Shown here: positions 45,431 through 53,735 of the stretch, piece by piece
How the letters are laid out: each line of letters opens with the position of its first letter
Numbering within the stretch: position 1 is the first letter of the stretch
Assembly: GCF_009660225.1 (NCBI RefSeq)
Contig: NZ_CP045920.1
Span: 496,001 to 560,000 of the forward strand
Origin: Pseudactinotalea sp. HY158
GTDB lineage: Bacteria; Actinomycetota; Actinomycetes; Actinomycetales; Beutenbergiaceae
DNA: 64,000 nucleotides
Direction of reading: 5' to 3'
Translations under genes and position numbers: made by a program
Notes under the pieces: model-generated
Databases searched by the model: none
What the model saw: the letters and a program-made list of their open reading frames with translations, nothing else
What the model was told of the DNA's origin: nothing

Positions 45431-45642
45431 ACCTGCTCGTTTGGCTAGTCCGACCGAGGAATCGCCGCCACGGCGCGGCGTGCGACGACCGATCGGCCGC
45501 CCCGGAGGCCTCAGTCGTGACGAGTTCTGCATGCTTGAATGAGGATCGAGCATCGCGACGATTGATTTGTGCATCATGAGATCGATCGACGTCATGGCGG
45601 GTCGTGCGCCCGTCTGTGGCTGTGCGTAACTGAGTAGATCTG

Positions 45643-45672
45643 TTGACGTCGGATGGATGGGCCCGCTAGCGT
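45643..45672 (+). promoter_or_regulatory. Candidate promoter giving a leaderless beta-helix transcript
   Basis: TTGACG, 18-bp spacer, TAGCGT; the ATG is 9 nt after the -10, so transcription would begin at or next to the start codon. No ribosome site is visible. The rest of the 297-bp divergent gap shows AT-rich sequence and GATCGATC but no other recognised element. Confidence 0.5.
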
Positions 45673-45680
45673 GCAGTCCC

Positions 45681-48600
45681 ATGCTCACAAGACATACCGT
45701 GAGGACTGCAATGGCTGCACTCCTCGCCGCAGGCACCGTCGCCGCACTGACCTCCGGAGCCGTCGCCGCACCAGGCGACTCCGCCGACACCGATGCGGGG
45801 GCGATCCACGTCGATTGCGCCGGCGCCACCGACGGGGTGGGCACCGCCGACGACCCGCTCGGTTCGATCGCGGCGGTCAACGCTCTCGACCTGGACCCGG
45901 GGCAGCAGGTGCTCTTCAAGCGCGGGGTCACCTGCCTCGGGCAGTTCGCGCCCGTCGGGCAGGGCACGGCCGCCGCCCCGATCGTGGTCGGCGACTATGG
46001 GCAGGCGAGCGGGCGTGCGGTGATCGACGCGGATGGCGCGACCAATGCGGTCCTGCTGAAGAACAACGCGTTCCTGCACCTGACCGACCTCGAACTCATC
46101 GCCCCCGGCGACAACACGGAGGTGCGGCGCGGCGTCTACGTGTACGGCGAGGACGGCGGCACCCTCGCGGGCGTCCGGCTCGAGGGCCTCTACATCCACG
46201 ACGTGCGCGGCCAGCTCCCGTACCTGGTCGAGCCGGGGAACGCGGCAAGCTTCAAGGGCAAGGGCCCGAACGCGTCCGGCGCGATCATCGTCGACGCCAT
46301 GGGAACCGTGACCCCGACCGCATTCGACGATCTGACCATCGTCAACAACCGCATCGACGACGTCGATCGCCAGGGCATCTACTTCTGGTCGAACTGGTGC
46401 CGTCGACCGGAGCTCAACCGCTGGAGCGAGCTGTGCTCCGCCCCATGGTTCCCCCACACCGACGTGCTCGTCGCGGGGAACACGCTGACGAACGTCGGCG
46501 GTGACGGGATCGTCATCACCGGCACGATCGGGGCGACCGTCGAGCACAATCTCCTCGACGGGTTCAATCGGCGCTCTCGTTCCTACAACGCGGGCATCTG
46601 GACCGCCAACTCCGAGCGGGTCCTCATGCAGTACAACGAGGCGAGCCACGGCGAGGGGCTCCTCGACTCCCAGGCATTCGACATCGACCACGCCACCCGC
46701 GACGTGGTGGTGCGATACAACCTGAGTCACGACAACGACGGCGGATTCCTCCTCACGTGCCCGGACGCCTGGGGCACGTACGACTTCCGCGTGTACGGCA
46801 ACATCTCGATCAACGACGGCGCCCGAACCTTCCAGCACGGTTGCGGCAACGGGCCGATCTACGGCGGAAAGATCTTCAACAACACGTTCTATGTCGACGA
46901 CGTCGCCGCGACGATCTGGTCGGACAACGGCATCCGGCCGGACGTCGAGATCTTCAACAACATCTTCGTCGCCACGGACTCCGGAACGTTCGACTTCGTC
47001 AAGCCCGCGGACGGCCTGACGATCGACCACAACCTCATGACCGGCTTCAGCGCCCCGGACGCCGCCACCGACACGATCACCGGCCGCGCCGACTTCTTCG
47101 ATCCGGGCGGCATCGACGCGGCAGACTACCGGCTGGGCCCGGACAGTGACGCCCTCGGCGCCGGCGTCGCGGTCGACCTCGCCCCGCTCGACTACTTCGA
47201 GAATCCGGTTCCCGCCGAGAGCCTCAACCTCGGTGCCTACCAGGGGCCGGGTCTGGAACGCACGGAGGCGAACGGCTGCACGATCGGCCTCGAGGCGCCC
47301 GCCGCCCCCGTGGTGGACGGAACGGCCACGATCGAGTTGCGGGTGAGCAATCCCTGCGACGCCGCCATCGCCGGCGGCGCGGCGATCGAGGCCACGATGT
47401 CGCCGGACTTCACCCTGTCCGGATCGCCGGTGCTGCCCGCGCTGGCCGCCGGGGCCACGGACGTCGTGCCGGTGACGATCGCCGTGCCCTCGACCATCGA
47501 GCCCGGGACCTACCCGGTGACGATGAGCGCCCGGACGGTCGCCGTCACCTCGACGCTCACGGTCTCGAACTCCTGGCACGTCTACGCGCGGGAGGACTTC
47601 GACGGTTCGGCCGACCTGCCGACCGGATGGACCGCCACCCATCCGGGCGACACCCAGATCGTCGCGTCGGACGGTGGCCGCGCGGCGCGTCTCGACCGGG
47701 TCGCGGGCGCGACCAACGCGGTGCGCTGGAACGTCGCCCCGGGTGAGGCGCCGGTCCGGGTGACGATGCGCGTCAAGGCGGCGCAGGTCGACAACGCGCT
47801 CGGCATCCACGTGCTCGATTCCGACGGTTCCCCGGTGGCGCGCCTGTCGATGGCCGACACCGGGCTCTGGGCCTACACCGACGGCAATTCCTTCGTCGAC
47901 GCCCCGACGAGCTACGCGGCCGACGAATGGTACGACCTGTCGATCATCGTGCACGGTGCGGAATACGAGGCGTTCGTCGACGGCCGGTCCGTCGGGCGGG
48001 GAGCCACGACGGGCACCGGGATCCCGGCCGCCCTGCGAGTGCAGATCCCCAGCAGCGCGACCCGTGCGGGTCACTTCCTCCTGGACGACGCCTCCTTCGC
48101 GAGCGCGGTGACCGAGAGCGACCTGCGCCCGCCGGCACCGGTCGAGCCGGCCGGCGCGACCGACCCGGCGGTGGAACTGCAGCGGCCCCAGGCCGTCGAG
48201 GCCGGACACAGCCTCGGGCTCCTGCTCTCCGGGTTCCGCCCGGGTGAGCGGGTGGCAGTCACCGGACCGGAATCGTCTGCCGTGGGCGTCACCGAGCCCG
48301 ACGGCACGGTCCGGATCGCACTGCCGATCCCGGTCACCGCCGCCGGCGGCGCGATCGACGTGACCGTGACCCAGGACCAGTTCGGCGAGGCGCTCACTCT
48401 CACCACGAACGCGACCGTCGTCGCGGCGGAGCCCCCGAGCGAGCCCGACACGTGCTCCGCCACGGGCGAGGACTTCGAGGGCATGACCGCGGGCGAGGCC
48501 CCGACGGGATGGACGACCGCCGGCGACCCCGAGCCCGTCGTCACCGGCGAGGACGGGCACCGTGTGCTCGCACTCACCCGTGATCCCGCGACCACCGGCC

Positions 48601-49643
48601 TCGTGTTCGCGCTGTGCGACATCGGCGAGCAGGCGGAGCCGGTCACCGTGCAACTCGCGGTGCGCGCGAGCACGAACGCCTCGGCGCTCGGGATCCACTG
48701 GCTCGACGCCGCGGGCACTCCCGTGCTCCGGACGAGCATGAACGAACTCGGCACATGGAGCTACACGAACGGAGACGCCTTCACCGACACCGCGACCCCG
48801 TATACGGCCGGCGAGTGGCACGTCGTGGACCTGATCATCGCCGACGGCTCCTACGAGCTGCGGGTCGATGGGGCCGCGGTCGGGGGCGGATCGGTGCAGA
48901 GCGGCGCACCCGGTGCCCAGCTGCGGCTGCAGATTCCGTCCTCGGCGGTGACCGCGGCGACCTTCGAGATCGACGACATCGTCTTCGGCGGCGAACCGTA
49001 CGATCCGGACGGCGGCTCCGACAGCGGAGCCGACGTCGACGGTGGGTCCGACAGTGGGGCCGGTTCGGATGGTGGCTCCGATACCGGGGCCGGTTCGGAT
49101 GGTGGCTCCGACACCGGGGCCGCTTCGGACGGAGCCGTCGATGCGGGAACGGATGGTGGCTCCGACACCGGGGCCGGTTCGGACGGTGCCCTTGACGGTG
49201 GGGCCGATGTCGATGGTGGCTCCGATACCGGGGCCGGATCGGATGGTGGCTCCGACACCGGGGCCGGAACGGACGGTGGCTCCGACACCGGAGCGGGTTC
49301 GGACGGAGCCGTCGATGCGGGAACGGACGGCGGTGCCGACACCGGGGCCGGTGCGGACGGAGCGCTCGGCGGCGGAGCCGATGTCGATGGTGGATCCGAG
49401 AGTGGGGCCGGTGTGGAGGGCGGTGCCGGGTCGGGAACGGACGGCGCCGTCAACGCCGTGGCATCCGCATCGGCATCCGGCACGGACACGGATCACGCCC
49501 CGGACACGGATCACGGCCCGGACGCACCCGGCGCAGGTACTCCCGCGATGCCCGAGACCGGAGTGAGTGTCGGGATGACGCTCGCAGCGATCCTCCTGCT
49601 CCTCGGCGCCGGCGTTCTCCTGCGCCGCGCCCGCACCGCCTGA
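45681..49643 (+). CDS. Cell-wall-anchored right-handed parallel beta-helix protein
   Basis: 1320 residues. Signal peptide ending SGAVAAPG; beta-helix domain about 40-540 with repeated NNR/NNT turns (DDLTIVNNRIDDVDRQG, VLVAGNTLTNVGGDGIVI, DVEIFNNIFV), the fold of pectate-lyase-like and other glycan-degrading or -binding proteins. A beta-sandwich (about 545-640), then two related jelly-roll domains of about 160 residues (FDGSADLPTGWTATHPGD and FEGMTAGEAPTGWTTAGD), a long DGGSDTGAG decapeptide stalk (about 1115-1260), and the sorting signal MPETG, hydrophobic segment, RRART. Catalytic residues cannot be assigned. Divergent from the fucosidase, so probably part of the same surface glycan system. 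Confidence 0.88.
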   Translation: MLTRHTVRTAMAALLAAGTVAALTSGAVAAPGDSADTDAGAIHVDCAGATDGVGTADDPLGSIAAVNALDLDPGQQVLFKRGVTCLGQFAPVGQGTAAAPIVVGDYGQASGRAVIDADGATNAVLLKNNAFLHLTDLELIAPGDNTEVRRGVYVYGEDGGTLAGVRLEGLYIHDVRGQLPYLVEPGNAASFKGKGPNASGAIIVDAMGTVTPTAFDDLTIVNNRIDDVDRQGIYFWSNWCRRPELNRWSELCSAPWFPHTDVLVAGNTLTNVGGDGIVITGTIGATVEHNLLDGFNRRSRSYNAGIWTANSERVLMQYNEASHGEGLLDSQAFDIDHATRDVVVRYNLSHDNDGGFLLTCPDAWGTYDFRVYGNISINDGARTFQHGCGNGPIYGGKIFNNTFYVDDVAATIWSDNGIRPDVEIFNNIFVATDSGTFDFVKPADGLTIDHNLMTGFSAPDAATDTITGRADFFDPGGIDAADYRLGPDSDALGAGVAVDLAPLDYFENPVPAESLNLGAYQGPGLERTEANGCTIGLEAPAAPVVDGTATIELRVSNPCDAAIAGGAAIEATMSPDFTLSGSPVLPALAAGATDVVPVTIAVPSTIEPGTYPVTMSARTVAVTSTLTVSNSWHVYAREDFDGSADLPTGWTATHPGDTQIVASDGGRAARLDRVAGATNAVRWNVAPGEAPVRVTMRVKAAQVDNALGIHVLDSDGSPVARLSMADTGLWAYTDGNSFVDAPTSYAADEWYDLSIIVHGAEYEAFVDGRSVGRGATTGTGIPAALRVQIPSSATRAGHFLLDDASFASAVTESDLRPPAPVEPAGATDPAVELQRPQAVEAGHSLGLLLSGFRPGERVAVTGPESSAVGVTEPDGTVRIALPIPVTAAGGAIDVTVTQDQFGEALTLTTNATVVAAEPPSEPDTCSATGEDFEGMTAGEAPTGWTTAGDPEPVVTGEDGHRVLALTRDPATTGLVFALCDIGEQAEPVTVQLAVRASTNASALGIHWLDAAGTPVLRTSMNELGTWSYTNGDAFTDTATPYTAGEWHVVDLIIADGSYELRVDGAAVGGGSVQSGAPGAQLRLQIPSSAVTAATFEIDDIVFGGEPYDPDGGSDSGADVDGGSDSGAGSDGGSDTGAGSDGGSDTGAASDGAVDAGTDGGSDTGAGSDGALDGGADVDGGSDTGAGSDGGSDTGAGTDGGSDTGAGSDGAVDAGTDGGADTGAGADGALGGGADVDGGSESGAGVEGGAGSGTDGAVNAVASASASGTDTDHAPDTDHGPDAPGAGTPAMPETGVSVGMTLAAILLLLGAGVLLRRARTA
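49010..49440. repeat. Coding tandem repeats in the beta-helix protein stalk
   Basis: Roughly 14 imperfect 30-bp units encode DGGSDTGAG-like decapeptides, with larger nested blocks (a GAVDAGTDGG block occurs twice). Repeats of this kind are prone to length change. Confidence 0.8.
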
Positions 49644-49649
49644 TCGGCG

Positions 49650-49696
49650 GAGCGGGTGGCCCCGACGTCGCCACGTGGCGTCGAGGCCACCCGCTC
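49650..49696 (+). terminator. Terminator after the beta-helix gene
   Basis: Perfect 12-bp stem GAGCGGGTGGCC with GGCCACCCGCTC, inner CGACG/CGTCG pairing, followed by CCCTCCTG. Confidence 0.75.
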
Positions 49697-49727
49697 CCCT
49701 CCTGCTCACTCCTGGTAGGTTCGGGAC

Positions 49728-50519
49728 GTGCCCATCGACATCCTCGCGGTGATGAAGCATGCCGCGGACACCGTGATCATGCCGCGCTGGCGTTCCCTCT
49801 CCGACGATCAGGTGGAGGAGAAGAACCCCGGGGACCTCGTGACCGTCGCCGATCGGGAATCCGAGCAGGTGATCACGGCGGAGCTCCGCTCGGCCCACCC
49901 GAAGGCGATGATCCTCGGCGAGGAGGCGTACGCGGCCGATCCGGGCATCCTCGAGGACTTCCAGCGGGCGGAGCACGCCTTCACGGTCGATCCGATCGAC
50001 GGCACCTCGAACTTCGTGCACGGCTCGCGGGACTTCGCGGTCATGGTGGCCGAACTGCGGGCCGGCGACGTCGTGCGTTCGTGGATCTGGCAGCCGGCCC
50101 ACGGGGCCGCCTACGAGGCCGCGGCCGGAGCCGGCGCGACGAGGAACGGCGCGGTGCTCCCGCGGCGCGAGCTCGACCCCGACACCGCGACGTGGCGCGG
50201 GGCGACCGCCCGGCGCGGACTGCTCGCGCGCGACCACGTGCCGCTGGCGCAGCTGCGGGAGGCCGCCTGGTGCTGCGGGGTGGACTATCCCCACGTGGCC
50301 ACCGGCGACCTCGACTACCTCGTCTACTCGAAGGTCTGGCCCTGGGATCACGCCCCCGGCTCCCTGCTCGTGCGCGAGATCGGCGGGCGCAGCATCCGCA
50401 AGGACGGCTCGAGCTATTCCCCGGCCGCCCCGATCGGGCGGTGGCTCCTCGCGGGGGCGGACGCGAGCGCCCCCACGGCGCTCTCCTACCTCGAGGCGGA
50501 CCTCACCGAGGAGAACTAG
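49728..50519 (+). CDS. Inositol monophosphatase family protein
   Basis: 263 residues. Mg-dependent phosphatase fold with ILGEEAY (metal Glu pair), DPIDGTSNFVHG (catalytic Asp motif) and PWDHAPGSLLVREIGG near the C-terminus. Family members dephosphorylate inositol-1-phosphate, histidinol phosphate or 3',5'-bisphosphates; DPIDGTSNF does not separate these. Convergent with moaD, overlapping by 4 bp. Confidence 0.92.
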   Translation: MPIDILAVMKHAADTVIMPRWRSLSDDQVEEKNPGDLVTVADRESEQVITAELRSAHPKAMILGEEAYAADPGILEDFQRAEHAFTVDPIDGTSNFVHGSRDFAVMVAELRAGDVVRSWIWQPAHGAAYEAAAGAGATRNGAVLPRRELDPDTATWRGATARRGLLARDHVPLAQLREAAWCCGVDYPHVATGDLDYLVYSKVWPWDHAPGSLLVREIGGRSIRKDGSSYSPAAPIGRWLLAGADASAPTALSYLEADLTEEN

Positions 50520-50758
50520 CCGCCCGCGAACGGCGGCAGCACGTCGACCGTCGCGCCGATCGGATCGGCCGGCTCGGCGGCCTGGCCGTCGACGAGGAAG
50601 GAACACAGCTGGATCACCCCGGCCAGTCCCGGGTGCTCGGCGATCATCGCATCGCGCAGGTCGGCCACCGTGGCGGCCTCGGCGACGGTCAACGTCTCGG
50701 CCGTCACACCGGCCGCATCGGCCGCCGCGGCGAAGTAGCGAACCTGGATCGTAGCCAT
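50516..50758 (-). CDS. moaD: MoaD/ThiS family sulfur-carrier protein
   Basis: 80 residues, ubiquitin-like fold, beginning MATIQVRYFAAAADAAG (MoaD-type) and ending VLPPFAGG, the C-terminal diglycine that is activated to a thiocarboxylate. It is the likely small partner of MoaE, although encoded 15 kb from moaE. Convergent with the inositol phosphatase gene. Confidence 0.92.
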   Translation of the reverse strand: MATIQVRYFAAAADAAGVTAETLTVAEAATVADLRDAMIAEHPGLAGVIQLCSFLVDGQAAEPADPIGATVDVLPPFAGG

Positions 50759-50829
50759 GGCCCCATCATGCCAGTCCGGCGCCGGGTGGGCCCGTCTCGC
50801 GCCGTTGCGCGATTCGGTCGCGAGAGGTC

Positions 50830-50847
50830 AGACGTCTTCCGTACACT
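50830..50847 (+). promoter_or_regulatory. Promoter/autoregulatory site of the GntR/FCD gene
   Basis: TACACT (-10 type) lies 7 nt before the ATG, so the mRNA would be leaderless. A palindromic AGACGTCT lies directly upstream; TCAGACGTC matches 7 of 9 positions of one arm of the 56204 operator, hinting at autoregulation. Confidence 0.4.
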
Positions 50848-50854
50848 ATTCCCC

Positions 50855-51652
50855 ATGGCACTGACTGACCGCGCGATCGGCGAGATCAAGGCGATGATCC
50901 AGGCCGGGGACCTCCAGCCCGGCGACCGGCTCCCGCCCGAGGGCGAACTGAGCGAGCGACTCGGCCTCTCCCGCAGTTCCCTGCGCGAGGCGGTCAAGGC
51001 GCTCGAGGCGATGCGCGTGCTCGATGTGCGCCGCGGCGACGGCACGTACGTCACGAGCCTCGAGCCGCGCCTCCTGCTCGAGGCGATGAGTTTCGTGCTC
51101 GACTTCCATCAGTCGCACGCCGTGCTCGAGGTGTTCGAGGTGCGGCGCATCCTCGAGACCTCCAGCGCCGCCCTCGCCGCGGATCACGCGACGCCCGAGC
51201 AGGTGGCGGGCCTGCGCGAGTCCCTCGCCGCCTCCCGTGCGGCCTCCGACATCGAGGATCTGGTCGAGCACGACCGGGACTTCCACGCCCGCATCGCCGA
51301 CTCCACCGGCAACGGCTACCTCGCCGGTCTCCTCGGGACCGTCTCGGACAAGACCGTGCGCGCGCGGATCTGGCGGGGGCTGACCCAGGACCGGGCCGTG
51401 GACAAGACCCTGGCCGAGCACGAGGCCATCATCGCCGCGATCGAGACCGGCAATTCCGAGCTCGCCCGCGCGCTCATGCTCGTGCACGTCGCCGGCGTCG
51501 AGGACTGGCTGCACGCCAACGTCGACGACTCGACCGGGCAGGTAGCCGAGCCTGAGTCCGTCGAGCCCGAGTCCGCCGAACCCGACGAGCCCGAGGGGGC
51601 CGACGGGACGGGGCTCGAGGGAGCAGGCGTCAGCGGGCACCGAGCTCGATGA
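50855..51652 (+). CDS. GntR/FCD transcriptional regulator, likely L-fucose regulon repressor
   Basis: 265 residues starting MALTDRAIGEIKAMIQAGDLQPGDRLP: winged HTH (about 1-70, SRSSLREAVKALEAM) and FCD effector domain (about 85-225; DRDFHARIADSTGN, EHEAIIAAIETGN) with the Asp/His pattern that binds metal and small acids. A low-complexity Glu/Pro tail ends the protein. It lies in the fucose locus but is convergent with the SMR genes. FCD regulators commonly sense aldonates or their keto-deoxy products, so L-fuconate or 2-keto-3-deoxy-fuconate is a reasonable guess. The C-terminal end overlaps the SMR gene by 23 bp. Confidence 0.9.
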   Translation: MALTDRAIGEIKAMIQAGDLQPGDRLPPEGELSERLGLSRSSLREAVKALEAMRVLDVRRGDGTYVTSLEPRLLLEAMSFVLDFHQSHAVLEVFEVRRILETSSAALAADHATPEQVAGLRESLAASRAASDIEDLVEHDRDFHARIADSTGNGYLAGLLGTVSDKTVRARIWRGLTQDRAVDKTLAEHEAIIAAIETGNSELARALMLVHVAGVEDWLHANVDDSTGQVAEPESVEPESAEPDEPEGADGTGLEGAGVSGHRAR

Positions 51653-51956
51653 GCAGGACGCCGGCGGCGACGAGTCCGATCCCGACGGCCATGAGGCGCG
51701 TGAGCGGCTCCCGGAACAGGACCATCGAGAGCACGGCCGTGAGGGCGACGCCGGTGGCCGTCCAGATCCCGTAGGCCACCCCGAGCGGCATCCCCTCGCC
51801 GAGCGCCAGGCTCACGAGGGTGAAGGCGAGCAGGTAGCCGACCGCCACCATCGCGTACCAGCCCCGGCCGCGGTCGATCGCCAGGCGCAGCGCGACCGTG
51901 CCCGCGACCTCGAAGACGATGCCGGCCACGAGGAAGGCCCAGGCGAGCGCGGTCAT
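51630..51956 (-). CDS. Small multidrug resistance (SMR/EmrE-type) transporter subunit
   Basis: 108 residues, four predicted helices, starting MTALAWAFLVAGIVFEVAGTVALRLA with the conserved membrane Glu in FEVAGT. YGIWTATGVALTAVLSMVLFREPL is the SMR signature. The ATG overlaps the stop of the preceding SMR gene by 4 bp, so the pair probably forms a heterodimer as in other two-gene SMR systems. Substrate may be a cationic compound; no direct link to fucose is evident. Confidence 0.9.
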   Translation of the reverse strand: MTALAWAFLVAGIVFEVAGTVALRLAIDRGRGWYAMVAVGYLLAFTLVSLALGEGMPLGVAYGIWTATGVALTAVLSMVLFREPLTRLMAVGIGLVAAGVLLIELGAR

Positions 51957-52375
51957 CGAACCTCCCCCGATCCGGTGGCCCCGGTCCCGGTCCCCCCGGG
52001 CTCGGCCGGGCCGGACGGGCCGGACGAGCGCGCGGCGGCCTGCGAGCCCAGTTCGATGCACAGCACCCCGGCGATGACGACGAGGATGCCGGCGATCATG
52101 AGCGGGGTGAGGGGCTCCTCGAACAGGAGGGTGGACAGGGCCGCCGTGAGCGCGACGCCGCAGGCACCCCAGATGCCGTAGCCGACGCCCAGTCTCATGC
52201 CCGCCCGCAGCGACAGGCTGAGGAGCGCGAAGGCCGTGAGGAAACCCGCGACGACCACGACGTAGAGGCCCGGACGGTCGAGCGCGCCGCGCAGGGACAG
52301 CGAGCCGGCGACCTCCGAGCCGATCGCCCCGGCGAGGAGGTACCACGCCCGCGGCGCCGGGGACCGGCCGCTCAT
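51953..52375 (-). CDS. SMR-type transporter, partner subunit
   Basis: 140 residues: four helices with the conserved Glu in IGSEVAGSLSLRG, YGIWGACGVALTAALSTLLFEEPL, and a roughly 28-residue Gly/Pro/Ser-rich C-terminal tail that is not part of the fold. Pairs with the downstream SMR gene. Confidence 0.88.
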   Translation of the reverse strand: MSGRSPAPRAWYLLAGAIGSEVAGSLSLRGALDRPGLYVVVVAGFLTAFALLSLSLRAGMRLGVGYGIWGACGVALTAALSTLLFEEPLTPLMIAGILVVIAGVLCIELGSQAAARSSGPSGPAEPGGTGTGATGSGEVR

Positions 52376-52423
52376 CGCCGCCCCGTCACGAGCCGCCGCC
52401 CGTCGCGAGCCGCCGCGCTGCTG

Positions 52424-52873
52424 TCACGAGCCGTTGCCCGGGGCGTGCGACTGCGCCGCGACGGACACGACCCCCTTGCGCAGGATCACGTTCCCGTACG
52501 GGCGCAGCTCTCCCGTGCGGATGATTGCGGACGCCGCCCGCGCCCGTTCGTAGAACTCGAACCGTTCCACGAGCTCGACCCGGTCGGCGGGCACGCCCGC
52601 GGCCGCGCGCAGCTCACGCTGGACGCCCACGTCGATCCCCGGCTCGGCCTCCATGAGCTGGACCGAGGGCCCCTCGTAGTCGTCCGCGGGCACGACCGTG
52701 CGGACCGCGGTGAGCACCTGCGGCGAGGCCAGGCCCGGCAGGTCGAGGGCGTCCGCCGCGAGCGTGTGGGCCGGGAAGTTGGCGTCGGCCACGACGAGCG
52801 AATCGCCGTGGCCGAGCTCGTCGAGCATCCGCAGCACCCGACCGGTGAGGATCGGGTGGATTCCGGTGAGCAT
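52424..52873 (-). CDS. fucU: RbsD/FucU family L-fucose mutarotase
   Basis: 149 residues. Interconverts alpha- and beta-L-fucose. Seen: MLTGIHPILTGRVLRMLDELGHGD (His6 near the N-terminus), DANFPAH, MEAEPG and the C-terminal YGNVILRKGVV, which is typical of FucU rather than RbsD. Directly follows the lactonase gene (1-bp gap) on the minus strand, so it belongs to the fucose operon. FucU supplies the anomer used by the dehydrogenase. Confidence 0.92.
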   Translation of the reverse strand: MLTGIHPILTGRVLRMLDELGHGDSLVVADANFPAHTLAADALDLPGLASPQVLTAVRTVVPADDYEGPSVQLMEAEPGIDVGVQRELRAAAGVPADRVELVERFEFYERARAASAIIRTGELRPYGNVILRKGVVSVAAQSHAPGNGS

Positions 52874-52874
52874 G

Positions 52875-53735
52875 TCAGGTCCAATCCGTGGGCAGTCCGT
52901 AGACGCGGGTGGCGGTGCCGGAGCAGATCGATCCCCGGTCCCTCGCGTCGAGGGTAGCGAGGAGTCGGTCGCGGCGCGCGACGTCGTCCGCGAGCGCCGC
53001 GTCGCCGCCGAGCATCGGCATCGGCCAGTCGGATCCGAGCATGAGCCGGCCCGGCCCGAAGGCCTCGAGGGCCACGTTCCAGGCCGCGTCGAGCACGCGG
53101 GCGGGCAGCAGCCGCCCGCCGTGGTGCAGGCCGGAGACCTTCGCCACGACGTTGTCCTGCTCGGCCGCGGCCCGCAGCTGGGCCGCCCACTCGGCGAAGG
53201 CGCCGGCCTCGGCGGGCGGCTTGCCGAGGTGGTCGATCACGACCGTCAGCCCGGGCAGGTCGGCGGCGACGCGCGCCGCCTGGTCGAGGTGGCGGGGGAA
53301 GGCGTCGGGGACCTCGAGGGGCAGCCCGGCGCCGGCGAGCAGGGCGAGGGTCTCGCGCGCCGCCGCGCGGTCGAGCACGCCCGGATCGGGATCGGCGTGG
53401 ATGAGCTGGCGGATGCCCACGAGCCTGCCGCCGGCGGGCCGCCCGGCATAGCGGGCCAGCTGCGCCGCGGCCTCCTCCGGATCGGTCAGCGGAACCCAGC
53501 CCACGACGCCGAGCACCCAGTCGTGGGCCGCCGCGACGGCGAGCATCGCGTCGGTGTCGGCGCGGGTGTCGTCGGCCTGCACGAGGATCGCGCCGTCGTA
53601 GCCGGCCGCCTCGTGGAATGCGCGGGCCTCGGCCGGGCCGATCGTGCGGTGGAGCGGGCCGAGCTCCGGGGTGATCCACGTGTAGCCGCCGCCGGCGAGG
53701 TCCCACAGGTGCAGGTGCGCATCGATCGTCCTCAT
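52875..53735 (-). CDS. Amidohydrolase family protein, predicted L-fuconolactone hydrolase
   Basis: 286 residues of the amidohydrolase_2 (metal-dependent TIM barrel) family. DAHLHLWD carries the HxH ligand pair (His7, His9); VIDHLGKPPAE and LMLGSDWPMP supply further ligands including the Asp. This family includes the L-fuconolactonase of oxidative L-fucose catabolism. ATG overlaps the stop of the dehydrogenase gene by 4 bp and fucU follows 1 bp later, so the role is strongly supported by context. Confidence 0.9.
   Translation of the reverse strand: MRTIDAHLHLWDLAGGGYTWITPELGPLHRTIGPAEARAFHEAAGYDGAILVQADDTRADTDAMLAVAAAHDWVLGVVGWVPLTDPEEAAAQLARYAGRPAGGRLVGIRQLIHADPDPGVLDRAAARETLALLAGAGLPLEVPDAFPRHLDQAARVAADLPGLTVVIDHLGKPPAEAGAFAEWAAQLRAAAEQDNVVAKVSGLHHGGRLLPARVLDAAWNVALEAFGPGRLMLGSDWPMPMLGGDAALADDVARRDRLLATLDARDRGSICSGTATRVYGLPTDWT

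Noticed and set aside
41184-45542. 1452-codon open frame antisense to the GH95 gene
   Set aside because: Shadow frame; the sense strand encodes a complete GH95 enzyme with signal peptide and sorting signal.
45666-50606. 1646-codon open frame antisense to the beta-helix and phosphatase genes
   Set aside because: High-GC antisense shadow with Arg/Gly/Val-rich, low-complexity translation and no recognisable domain; the sense genes have clear domains, signal peptides and terminators.
51630-52346. Single 238-residue protein joining both SMR segments
   Set aside because: The first half is an out-of-frame reading of the upstream SMR gene; two four-helix proteins with an ATGA overlap fit better.
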